Shown here in pieces: positions 8,642-16,355 of a DNA stretch of 64,000 bases. This DNA comes from CAYQJL01 sp964612295. Its GTDB lineage: Bacteria; Eisenbacteria; RBG-16-71-46; CAIMUX01; WJJG01. Both the position numbers and the translations under genes were made by a program. Positions within the stretch are counted from its first letter, which is position 1, and the number at the start of each line of letters is the position of its first letter. The notes beneath the pieces are model-generated. The model ran no database searches. It worked only from the letters and a program-made list of their open reading frames with translations, and had not been told where the DNA came from. The stretch covers positions 62,001 to 126,000 of the forward strand of contig CAZTDY010000005.1 in the NCBI GenBank assembly GCA_964612295.1, given 5' to 3'.

Positions 8642-10771
8642 ATGTCGACCGAAACACGCGTATGGGATCTACCGACGCCAATCTATGGGCAGAAGCTGAG
8701 ACTGGAAACCGGCCGGATCGCCACGCAGGCCGACGGCGCCATCTGGCTGTCGATCGGCCGCACGGTCATGCTGGTGACCGCGGTCAGCCAGCACAAGCCG
8801 GCCACCCATCTGGACTTCTTCCCGCTCACGGTCGAGTACCGCGAACGGATGGCGGCCGCCGGGCGCGTGCCGGGCGGCTTCCTCAGACGGGAAACCCGTC
8901 CTTCGAACCATGAAATTCTGGGCTCACGGATCATCGACCGCAGCATCCGGCCCTCCTTCCCGAAGAAGTACCGCTGCGAAACCCAACTGCTGGCGACCGT
9001 GCTCAGCTATGAACCGGGCGCCGACACGCAGGCGCTGGGCATCACCGCTGCGTCGGCGGCCCTCATGATCTCCGACATCCCCTGGACGGGACCGGTGGCC
9101 GGGGTGCGGGTGGCCCAGGTCGATGGGAAGCTGATTGCCGCGCCCGGAGCTGCCGAACGCGAGCGGGCCGCGCTGGATCTGATCGTGACCGTCAGCCGGA
9201 ACGGTCTGGTCATGGTGGAGGGCTCGGCCGACGAGGTGAGCGAAGAGGACCTGATTGCGGCGCTGTCGGTGGCGTCCGAGGCGGCCGAGCCACTCTTGTC
9301 GCTTCAGGAGCAGATGCAGGCGGACCTGGGCCGGGAGAAGCGCCCGACCCCGGAGGAGCCGGCCCACGAGGAGATCTCCAAGATCGCGGCCGAAGGAATC
9401 CAGGCGGGCATCGACCAGGTCTTCGCCGGAGGCAACAAACACGAGCGGCGCCTGCGCGAGCGGGAATTGAAGGAGGCGGTTCTCGAGACGATCGGCGAGC
9501 CTGCGGAGGAAACGGATGAGACCGCCGAGCCGGATGTTTCACCGTCCGAGGTCGTCGCCGACGCACTGCGCACGGAGATTCGCGGCAGAGCGCTCAGGGA
9601 CCAGCGGCTCGACGGCCGCCGGCCCGATGAAGTTCGCACCATCACCGGCGAGACGTCCCTGTTGCCCACCGCGCACGGCTCGAGCCTCTTCACCCGGGGG
9701 GAGACCCAGGCCGTGGTGACCTGCACGCTGGCGTCGTCCGACTCGGAGCAACTCGTCGAGAGCCTCCACGGTGTTCACAAGGAGGCTTTTCTCCTGCACT
9801 ACAACTTCCCGCCCTACTCGGTGGGTGAAGCGCGCCCCATGCGCGGTCCAGGGAGGCGTGAGATCGGGCACGGCTGGCTTGCGCGCCGAGCGCTCTTGCC
9901 GGTTCTGCCGTCCCCCGACAGCTATCCTTATACCATTCGGCTCGATTCGGAGATCACCTCGTCGAACGGGTCTTCATCGATGGCCACGGTGTGCGGGTCG
10001 AGCCTTGCGCTGATGGATGCGGGGGTTCCCATTGTGAGACCCGTGGCCGGTATCGCCATGGGGTTGATCTCGGACGGTTCCGACTTCGCGATCCTGACCG
10101 ACATTCTGGGTGACGAGGATCATCTGGGGGATATGGACTTCAAGGTTGCGGGGACCACCGAGGGCATCACGGCGGTCCAACTGGACAACAAACTCGGCAG
10201 TCTACCGCCCGAGATCCTGGCCCGGGCCATGACCCAGGCCAAGGATGCGCGCCTTCACATTCTGGAGCGCATGTCCGAGATCTGCGCCGGGCCGCGCGAC
10301 GAAGCCCCCTCGCACGCGCCCAAGATGTTCACCCGCAAGATCCGTCCGAGCCGGATTCGCGATCTGATCGGGGCCGGCGGGCGGACCATCCAGGCCCTGC
10401 AGCAGGAGACCGACGTCAAACTCGATGTGGGACAGGACGGGCTGGTGCGCATTCAAGCCGGTCCGGATGCGAAACTCAAAGAGGCCCTGAAACGAATCGA
10501 CTTTCTCACGGGTGAGCCGCGCGTTGGCGGGTTCTATCGCGGACGCGTGACCTCAGTTACCGACTTCGGCTGCTTCGTCGAGATCTTCCAGGGGATCGAG
10601 GGGCTGGTGCACGTGAGCGAACTCGATGCGGCCCGGGTGGATGATCCGCGGCAAATCGCCACGGCGGGCGAGGAGATGCTCGTCAAGGTCCTGGGCACGA
10701 CGCACGACGGCAAGATCAAGTTGTCCCGCAAAGCCGCCCTGGACGCCGATCCGGCCGACGTCGACGGCTAG
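8642..10771 (+). CDS. pnp: polynucleotide phosphorylase
   Basis: 3'-5' exoribonuclease and polymerase of RNA turnover (709 residues, normal length). Two RNase PH folds are visible: GGFLRRETRPSNHEILGSRIID in the first (only part quoted in databases as the FFRR loop) and PPYSVGEA, REIGHG, SSNGSSSMATVCG and GDEDHLGDMDFKVAGT in the second; the last holds the catalytic aspartates and lysine (residue ~488 on). A helical linker lies between the folds. A KH domain with GAGG (residue ~575) and an S1 domain (residues ~628-695) end the protein. ATG 8642 was chosen for the GAGGAG about seven bases upstream. Unusually, no rpsO precedes it. Its TAG stop interlocks with the stop of the convergent gene in a CTAG. 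Confidence 0.96.
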   Translation: MSTETRVWDLPTPIYGQKLRLETGRIATQADGAIWLSIGRTVMLVTAVSQHKPATHLDFFPLTVEYRERMAAAGRVPGGFLRRETRPSNHEILGSRIIDRSIRPSFPKKYRCETQLLATVLSYEPGADTQALGITAASAALMISDIPWTGPVAGVRVAQVDGKLIAAPGAAERERAALDLIVTVSRNGLVMVEGSADEVSEEDLIAALSVASEAAEPLLSLQEQMQADLGREKRPTPEEPAHEEISKIAAEGIQAGIDQVFAGGNKHERRLRERELKEAVLETIGEPAEETDETAEPDVSPSEVVADALRTEIRGRALRDQRLDGRRPDEVRTITGETSLLPTAHGSSLFTRGETQAVVTCTLASSDSEQLVESLHGVHKEAFLLHYNFPPYSVGEARPMRGPGRREIGHGWLARRALLPVLPSPDSYPYTIRLDSEITSSNGSSSMATVCGSSLALMDAGVPIVRPVAGIAMGLISDGSDFAILTDILGDEDHLGDMDFKVAGTTEGITAVQLDNKLGSLPPEILARAMTQAKDARLHILERMSEICAGPRDEAPSHAPKMFTRKIRPSRIRDLIGAGGRTIQALQQETDVKLDVGQDGLVRIQAGPDAKLKEALKRIDFLTGEPRVGGFYRGRVTSVTDFGCFVEIFQGIEGLVHVSELDAARVDDPRQIATAGEEMLVKVLGTTHDGKIKLSRKAALDADPADVDG

Positions 10772-11268
10772 CGCCGGGCGTTCCAGAGAAGGATCCGGTC
10801 GGGCGCGATGCGCTCGATCTCGGTGGCGACCTTACCCGTGACAATCGCGAAGTCCCGCGGCAGCAGTTCGCCCGAATCCAAGATGGCCGTGTCCCCTTGG
10901 GCCAGGCGGCGAACGAGTCCGGGCGCCACGTCAAGGAAGGTGATACGCCCGTCCGGCAGCTCGAAGAAGAAGCGCTTCGGTCCCGCCTCTCGCATGCTCA
11001 GATCCGAATCCTTGAGGAGCGAAACCAGCCGGGACTGACCGCCGGCCGAGGCCTTGTCGGCGCGAAGCTGCTCCTCATGTTGGCGATCTTGGTCGCGTTT
11101 GCGTTCTTGTTCCGCCTGATGGGCTTCTTCGCGCTGCCGGCTCTCCGCTTCCAGACCGTCCTGCCCGAGTTTCTTGCGTTTGACGCGGTCGCCGTGCTTC
11201 TTCTGGCGGATCTCCTTGTCGGAGACCAACCCGGCCTTCTTCAATGCGTCGCTCAGATCAGCCATCAT
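10768..11268 (-). CDS. DUF2058-like (YaiL family) protein
   Basis: A ~166-residue protein starting MMADLSDALKKAGLVSDKE, the N-terminal pattern of the DUF2058/YaiL family, in which a short helical motif is followed by a charged coiled coil (residues ~30-85, rich in Lys, Arg, Glu and Gln). The C-terminal half (KRFFFELPDGRITFLDV to IAPDRILLWNARR) is a small alpha/beta domain. The family is described as nucleoprotein/polynucleotide-associated but its role is not settled. The start ATG at 11268 (or 11265) overlaps the TGA of the upstream secreted-protein gene as ATGA, implying translational coupling. Its TAG overlaps that of pnp, which may link the two RNA-related genes through antisense tails. 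Confidence 0.7.
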   Translation of the reverse strand: MMADLSDALKKAGLVSDKEIRQKKHGDRVKRKKLGQDGLEAESRQREEAHQAEQERKRDQDRQHEEQLRADKASAGGQSRLVSLLKDSDLSMREAGPKRFFFELPDGRITFLDVAPGLVRRLAQGDTAILDSGELLPRDFAIVTGKVATEIERIAPDRILLWNARR

Positions 11269-12149
11269 TGGCCACGCACTTGCCGGTAGATTGTCTTGAT
11301 CCCGCCCCAGGTCCGCTTCTGTGAGGGAACCAGGAAGTCGCAGGGGTTTGGATCGCAGCGCACATCCCAGCCGACCCACACGCCTCCGGTGGCGAGGCAG
11401 TCCAGCTCTTCAGAGATTGAACACTCATACCCGAAGCAGCAGACCCGCTCGAACGGAAGCTCGCTGATGCGCGGGTTCCAGCCGGCCATGTTGAGCCCCG
11501 CCGCGGGATAGGATTCCAAGGCCTTAACATGGTTGTCCAAACCGTTCATGTAGAAGAGCACCAACCCGTGAATGGGGTAGGCGCCGAGCCACACGCGGCC
11601 GTTTCCACCGAAGGCGGCGAACCAGATCAGGGGCACGACATGGCTGGTTCTCGGCGGGTCGAATTCGATGCGAATGCCCGTGGTGTCACCCGGGAACTCG
11701 ACATGCGGGTAGGCGTACCGGCCGGCGTGTCCCCAATCGAGGATCTCCAGGCCTTCGATGTACTCGATGCCGAACTCGACGATGTGAAGGTCCACGCAGG
11801 TCGTATCGGGGAAGACGGCGCACACCCAGAAAAGGCCGGTGGGGCCTAGGCTTCCCGGACCAGTCTGCACCTCCAGCGTGGGCTCCAGCGCGGTCCCGTA
11901 GTGGCAATCGTACATCAGCCGGTAGTATCCGCAGCTGTCCGGGGCGATCTCGGGGCAGGACTCCGGAAACAGATCGATGTAGTAGGCCGGATCGGTGATG
12001 TTCGGATCGTATTCCAGGGTTGGATCGCAATGGACCATCAGGTAGCCGCCCTCGTTGGATCCCATTGCGGCGCAAGGCGCGCTGGCGACTAGGAGCATTC
12101 CGGCGACCGTCAAAAGCAAGCACATCCATTTGCCTATACGTGTGCGCAT
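11265..12149 (-). CDS. secreted protein with Cys-rich C-terminal module and WGxIKxxYR motif
   Basis: A 294-residue exported protein: a signal peptide (MRTRIGKWMCLLLTVAGMLL, cleavage after CAA near residue 28), then an all-beta region with scattered cysteines, then a C-terminal module beginning CCFGYEC and continuing DCLATGG and CDPNPC, ending TWGGIKTIYRQVRGQ. The same order of motifs ends the secreted protein at 52472-53896, so this looks like a shared sorting or anchoring tail. The central region is not recognised. It is the first gene of a unit with the DUF2058-like gene (ATGA overlap), a surprising partner for an exported protein. Confidence 0.7.
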   Translation of the reverse strand: MRTRIGKWMCLLLTVAGMLLVASAPCAAMGSNEGGYLMVHCDPTLEYDPNITDPAYYIDLFPESCPEIAPDSCGYYRLMYDCHYGTALEPTLEVQTGPGSLGPTGLFWVCAVFPDTTCVDLHIVEFGIEYIEGLEILDWGHAGRYAYPHVEFPGDTTGIRIEFDPPRTSHVVPLIWFAAFGGNGRVWLGAYPIHGLVLFYMNGLDNHVKALESYPAAGLNMAGWNPRISELPFERVCCFGYECSISEELDCLATGGVWVGWDVRCDPNPCDFLVPSQKRTWGGIKTIYRQVRGQ

Positions 12150-12336
12150 GGCAGACCTCCTATCACCATTGTTTCTGAGGGCGCCCCATCTTCGTCAACT
12201 ATAAGTTGCACTATAGACAGGGCTACGGTCAATCTCCGATTCCGGGAGTTGCCCTGGCAGGCCCACCGCGTATGATGCCCTCGCTGTTGGCTGTGACTCT
12301 ATAAGTCTTTCAGAGAGCCTTGAGGGGAAGCGGTTT

Positions 12337-14379
12337 ATGCCCAACTCACCAGCGCCTACCTTGCGTTTTCTATTCCTATTGATCTGGCTTCTGGCCGGTT
12401 TTGCCGGGCCCGCGTTGGGGCAGGATCAGCCAGCGACCTGCCCAACCGGCGTGGGCGGGTTGCCGGAGGTCACCGGGAGGGGGCTCTCACCGGAGGCGAT
12501 TCTCGGGCACCTCGAGGCCGACCTCGCCGAGGACTGGAAGAGCGGCGATCTGGTGACGCTCTTCGACAGCACCCGCGTCGAGGTGGAGCTCTCCGGGTTG
12601 ACGCACCGGTATCACCGCCGCTTGGTCAAGGTGATGTCGGAGGCGGGCGGCCGCCAGATGGCCTCGATCCGATTCGACTACGACCCGGCCTCGAACCTGA
12701 TCGAAATCCGCCGGGTGCGCATCCATCGAACCGACGGACGGTATGAGGACATCGATCCCGCGCGCGCCCAGGACGGCTTCGCGCCCGCTCACTCGATCTA
12801 CTGGGGCGCGCGCATGAAGGTGATCGCCCTGCCGCGTCTGCGTCCGGGGGATGTCGTCGAGACCATCACCTACAAGAAGGGTTTCCTGATCGCCTACCTG
12901 CTGGAAACCGGCGAGGAAGATGAGCGCTACATCCCTCCGATGCGTGGCCACTTCTATGACTCGATCCTCTTCGGCGAAGGCCATCCCTTCAAGATCAAGC
13001 ACTACGAGGTGATCCTCGATCGGGAGAAGCCTCTGCAATTCGCCACCTACAACGGTGAGATCTACGCTGCGCAAACCTTCACCGACAGCACGCTCACCTA
13101 TCAATGGTGGTCGATCGATCAGGACGCGGTCACCTACGAACCGCGTCAGCCGGGCCGAAGCGACTTCGTCCCCAAGGTGGTCATGGCCACCGTGGATGAC
13201 TGGCCGGAGAAGTCTCGCTGGTTCTTCGAGGTCAACGATCCGGTGTTCGCCTGGAACGAAGCGATCCAGGCCAAGGTCGATGAACTCACCGAAGGTCTGA
13301 AGTCTCCGGAAGAGGAGTATGCCGTCCTGACCCACTGGGTGGCGGACAACATCCGCTACTCCGGCCTCAGCATGGGCAAGGGTGAAGGCTATACGATTCA
13401 TCCGAGCACGATGACCTGGAACGAGCGCTGCGGTGTGTGCAAGGACATCGCCGGCATGCTCGTGACCTTCCTGCGCGCCGCCGGCTACACGAGCTACCCG
13501 GCGATGACCATGGCCGGCTCGCGGGTGGAGCCGGTTCCCGCCGACCAGTTCAATCACTGCGTCGTGGCCGTGCGGCAGGACGACGGGGGTTATGTGATGC
13601 TCGATCCGACCTGGGTGCCGCGGTCGCGGGATGTCTGGTCGAAGGCGGAGGGGGAGCAGCACTATGTGATTGGCTCCCCGGAGGGTGAGGAGCTCACCGC
13701 GATCCGCACCTTTGAAGCGCAAGAGAGTCCTCTGCATGTGGAACTGAACACCAAGATCGAGAAGACCGGTGACCTGCGCGGCGAGATCACGTTGGTGGGT
13801 GAAGGGTATCTCGATTCAAGGCTGCGCAGAATGTTGGCAGGCGAGAACCGGCGGGACTGGGATCGCCGGATGGTGCGGCTTCTGCGCGCCATTTCGCCGG
13901 CCGTCCAGATCACCGAGAGCGAGTATGCCGACTTTCGCGACTACCGCGAACCGATGCGATGCAGCGCGCGCTTCCACATCCCAGGTTATGCGGCCATCAC
14001 GGATTCGACCTGCGACTTCAGATCGCCTTCGCTTCGGTTTCTGCAGGGGTGTGGGGGCTTCGTGCGCTTTATCGGGCTCGCGCCGGTCGAAGACCGCAGC
14101 CACCCGGCGCTGTTCTGGGCAACCTCACTGGTGGACATCGAAGAGCGCCTTGAACTGCCCGCGACCTACGAGATCGCCGCGGAACCTGAGGATGTCGAAC
14201 TCGAGTTTGCCTCCGGGAGCTTCCTGACGACGACCGAGACCAAGGGCAAGAGGCGCACCAGCCACCTTCGGCTCGCACTGCTCAAACGAACGGTGCCGGC
14301 AGATGAGTGGGCCGATCTGGTGACGATCGCGGACACGTTGGACACAATCGCGGAGTCGATGGTCGCCGGCCGCAAATGA
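12337..14379 (+). CDS. exported DUF3857/transglutaminase-like protein (catalytic triad intact)
   Basis: A 680-residue exported protein: signal peptide (to ALG, residue ~28), a DUF3857 beta-domain (~80-280) and a transglutaminase-like core (~300-430). The core keeps the papain-like triad: Cys368 in ERCGVCKDIAGML, His407 in FNHCVVAV and Asp423 in MLDPTW. The rest is a beta-rich DUF3858-like tail. Related proteins are common in Bacteroidetes and are thought to act in the periplasm on peptides or glycans, but substrates are not known. The ATG follows GAGGGGAAG by about seven bases. The next gene starts 23 bases after its stop and is a paralogue lacking the triad, so the two probably work together. 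Confidence 0.8.
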   Translation: MPNSPAPTLRFLFLLIWLLAGFAGPALGQDQPATCPTGVGGLPEVTGRGLSPEAILGHLEADLAEDWKSGDLVTLFDSTRVEVELSGLTHRYHRRLVKVMSEAGGRQMASIRFDYDPASNLIEIRRVRIHRTDGRYEDIDPARAQDGFAPAHSIYWGARMKVIALPRLRPGDVVETITYKKGFLIAYLLETGEEDERYIPPMRGHFYDSILFGEGHPFKIKHYEVILDREKPLQFATYNGEIYAAQTFTDSTLTYQWWSIDQDAVTYEPRQPGRSDFVPKVVMATVDDWPEKSRWFFEVNDPVFAWNEAIQAKVDELTEGLKSPEEEYAVLTHWVADNIRYSGLSMGKGEGYTIHPSTMTWNERCGVCKDIAGMLVTFLRAAGYTSYPAMTMAGSRVEPVPADQFNHCVVAVRQDDGGYVMLDPTWVPRSRDVWSKAEGEQHYVIGSPEGEELTAIRTFEAQESPLHVELNTKIEKTGDLRGEITLVGEGYLDSRLRRMLAGENRRDWDRRMVRLLRAISPAVQITESEYADFRDYREPMRCSARFHIPGYAAITDSTCDFRSPSLRFLQGCGGFVRFIGLAPVEDRSHPALFWATSLVDIEERLELPATYEIAAEPEDVELEFASGSFLTTTETKGKRRTSHLRLALLKRTVPADEWADLVTIADTLDTIAESMVAGRK

Positions 14380-14402
14380 TGCGAGATGAGGGAGTGACGC
14401 CC

Positions 14403-16352
14403 ATGAAGGCGAGAGCCGCCACGATCAGCCTGTTCCTTCTGGTCATCCTGGGAGCACCGACGAGCGCCCGGGCCGACCTCGCGCCCCTCCTCGAACCGGA
14501 TGAGGTGCGCGCGCTGGTTGCCGAGCACGCCGCCGCCGAATTCCCCGAGGAGGATGCCGTCGTTCTCTTCATGGGCGAGCGCGTGCGTCTGGAGCCGGAC
14601 GGGTCGATCGCCCGCCGGACCCAACGGATCGTCCTCTTGCAGACCGAGCGGGCCATCGGCGCGCTCGGCGACCCCCGGGTGACCTTCAATCGGCGTCATC
14701 AGGAACTGCTGATCCACCGCTGCCGAACGTACGTCCCGGGAGGGATCGAGGTGGATGCCACCGATCACGCCTTCAACCCCGTGACCCCGGATGCCGTCGC
14801 GCGTTGCCCGGATCGGATGTTCCATCAAGACATGGTGATCACCCATGTCGGCATCGAACGCGGTTGCGTGATCGAACTCGACACCGAGATTCGGGACCTG
14901 AAGCCCCATCAGGCCTGGCTCGAGGGGGAGGTCTTTCTCCACGAGCCGTACCCGGTTCTGGATCGGTTCCTGGAGATCGAGACGCCCGATCACGTCACGT
15001 TGCACTATGAGCTTTCGCGCCTGCAGGGCGGCCCGGAGCTGCATCAGGAACAGGGGCGGGCCCATCACATCTGGCACTTCGGCCTCCTGCCGGGGGTCCG
15101 TGAGTCGGACGACGGTTACGGCGGACGATTGGCCCGCGGCCGGCTGCTCTACAGCACCTGCCCCAGCTGGGAGTATCTGGCCCGGCGAACGTGGGAACAG
15201 ATCGACTCGGCCGCCCAACCCGACACGTTGATGGCCACGTTTGTGAACTCGGCCGAGCTCAAAGGGGCCGGCGAACTGGAACAGGCCCGGGAGATCCTGA
15301 GCGTCCTCTCCTCTCAGACGAGGCGGGCCAACGTTCGGCCGTTTGCCGGGCTCCCGAATCCCCGCAGTGCCGCGGAGACGTTCGTGTTTCGATGTGGCGA
15401 TCCATGGGATCGGACCAGTCTTGCGATCGCCGCGCTTGGAATGGTCGATCTCGGCGTGGTCACGACGCTGCGCGCCAATGCACGCGACGTCAAGAAAGGC
15501 GTGCCCATGATGGGCCAGTTCTCCGAGGTCTGGTTGCAGGCCCAGGTTGATGGGGAAACCGTGCTCTTGGACCCGGTGAGCGGCCACCTCGAGTCGCCGG
15601 TCTCCGTCGCGCGGCCCTTCCTGATTCTGGGTGAACGGGGGCTCGAATGGCGCGAGGAATCGGCCGGGCAGGGCCTGAGCCGACTGTGGGTCGACCTGGC
15701 GATGGAATCGGGAGGTGCGGTTGCCGGCCACGTCGACTTGCGGCTCGAAGGCGTCCAGTGGCGCTGGTCCGACCACGACGGCCCGGGCGACTTGGCCGAT
15801 GAGGTTGCGGCCCAGATTCTCCCGGGATCCACGCGCGGTGAAGTGGATGTTCGCTGGTTTGGTCCCGATCGATGCGACCTCCGGTTCGAGGTTGAAGCGC
15901 CCTCGCTCGGCGAGCGTGACGGCTCGCGCACCTACGTGCGCCTTCCGGCTCCGCCGGCCGGGATTGCCGAGGCCATCGGTGGATACGGTCTCGATCGGAC
16001 AGCGCGAAGCAGCCCGCTTTTCCTACCTGCTCCGATGGAGGAGGTGGTGAAGTGGCGTCTCCGTCTGCCCGAGGGGATCGAACCGGTCTACCTGCCCGCG
16101 GCGGCGGATGAGGACACCCGCGCTGCCCGTTTCGCCATGACGATTGAACGGATAGCGCGTCCCGCCGACGCGTGGTCGCGCCCGGATGAACGCGAGGCGC
16201 GCGGGGAGGAGATTCAAGTCAACTGGACCGCCGGCCTTCCCATGGCCGAGATTCCTCCGGCGCGGTACCTGGAGCTGAAGAAGGTGATCGGGCGGTATCA
16301 AGCTGAGAACCAGCGGCTTCTGATCCTGGGGGGATGGCCCGAGGGGGACTAG
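14403..16352 (+). CDS. DUF3857/transglutaminase-like paralogue, catalytic residues lost
   Basis: A 649-residue exported protein, same architecture as its upstream neighbour (signal peptide MKARAATISLFLLVILGAP, DUF3857-like region, transglutaminase-like fold, C-terminal beta region). At the nucleophile site the sequence is CGDPWDRTSLA, with Pro334 in place of the catalytic Cys of GDCxD(K/R); at the His position it reads QFSEVWLQ with Glu in place of His; VLLDPVSG keeps the Asp. It is therefore probably a non-catalytic binding partner. ATG 14403 is preferred for its signal peptide and the GAGGGAG ahead of it; an ATG at 14376 overlapping the previous stop is an alternative. It ends three bases before the stop of the convergent sulfatase-like gene. 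Confidence 0.75.
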   Translation: MKARAATISLFLLVILGAPTSARADLAPLLEPDEVRALVAEHAAAEFPEEDAVVLFMGERVRLEPDGSIARRTQRIVLLQTERAIGALGDPRVTFNRRHQELLIHRCRTYVPGGIEVDATDHAFNPVTPDAVARCPDRMFHQDMVITHVGIERGCVIELDTEIRDLKPHQAWLEGEVFLHEPYPVLDRFLEIETPDHVTLHYELSRLQGGPELHQEQGRAHHIWHFGLLPGVRESDDGYGGRLARGRLLYSTCPSWEYLARRTWEQIDSAAQPDTLMATFVNSAELKGAGELEQAREILSVLSSQTRRANVRPFAGLPNPRSAAETFVFRCGDPWDRTSLAIAALGMVDLGVVTTLRANARDVKKGVPMMGQFSEVWLQAQVDGETVLLDPVSGHLESPVSVARPFLILGERGLEWREESAGQGLSRLWVDLAMESGGAVAGHVDLRLEGVQWRWSDHDGPGDLADEVAAQILPGSTRGEVDVRWFGPDRCDLRFEVEAPSLGERDGSRTYVRLPAPPAGIAEAIGGYGLDRTARSSPLFLPAPMEEVVKWRLRLPEGIEPVYLPAAADEDTRAARFAMTIERIARPADAWSRPDEREARGEEIQVNWTAGLPMAEIPPARYLELKKVIGRYQAENQRLLILGGWPEGD

Positions 16353-16355
16353 CCG

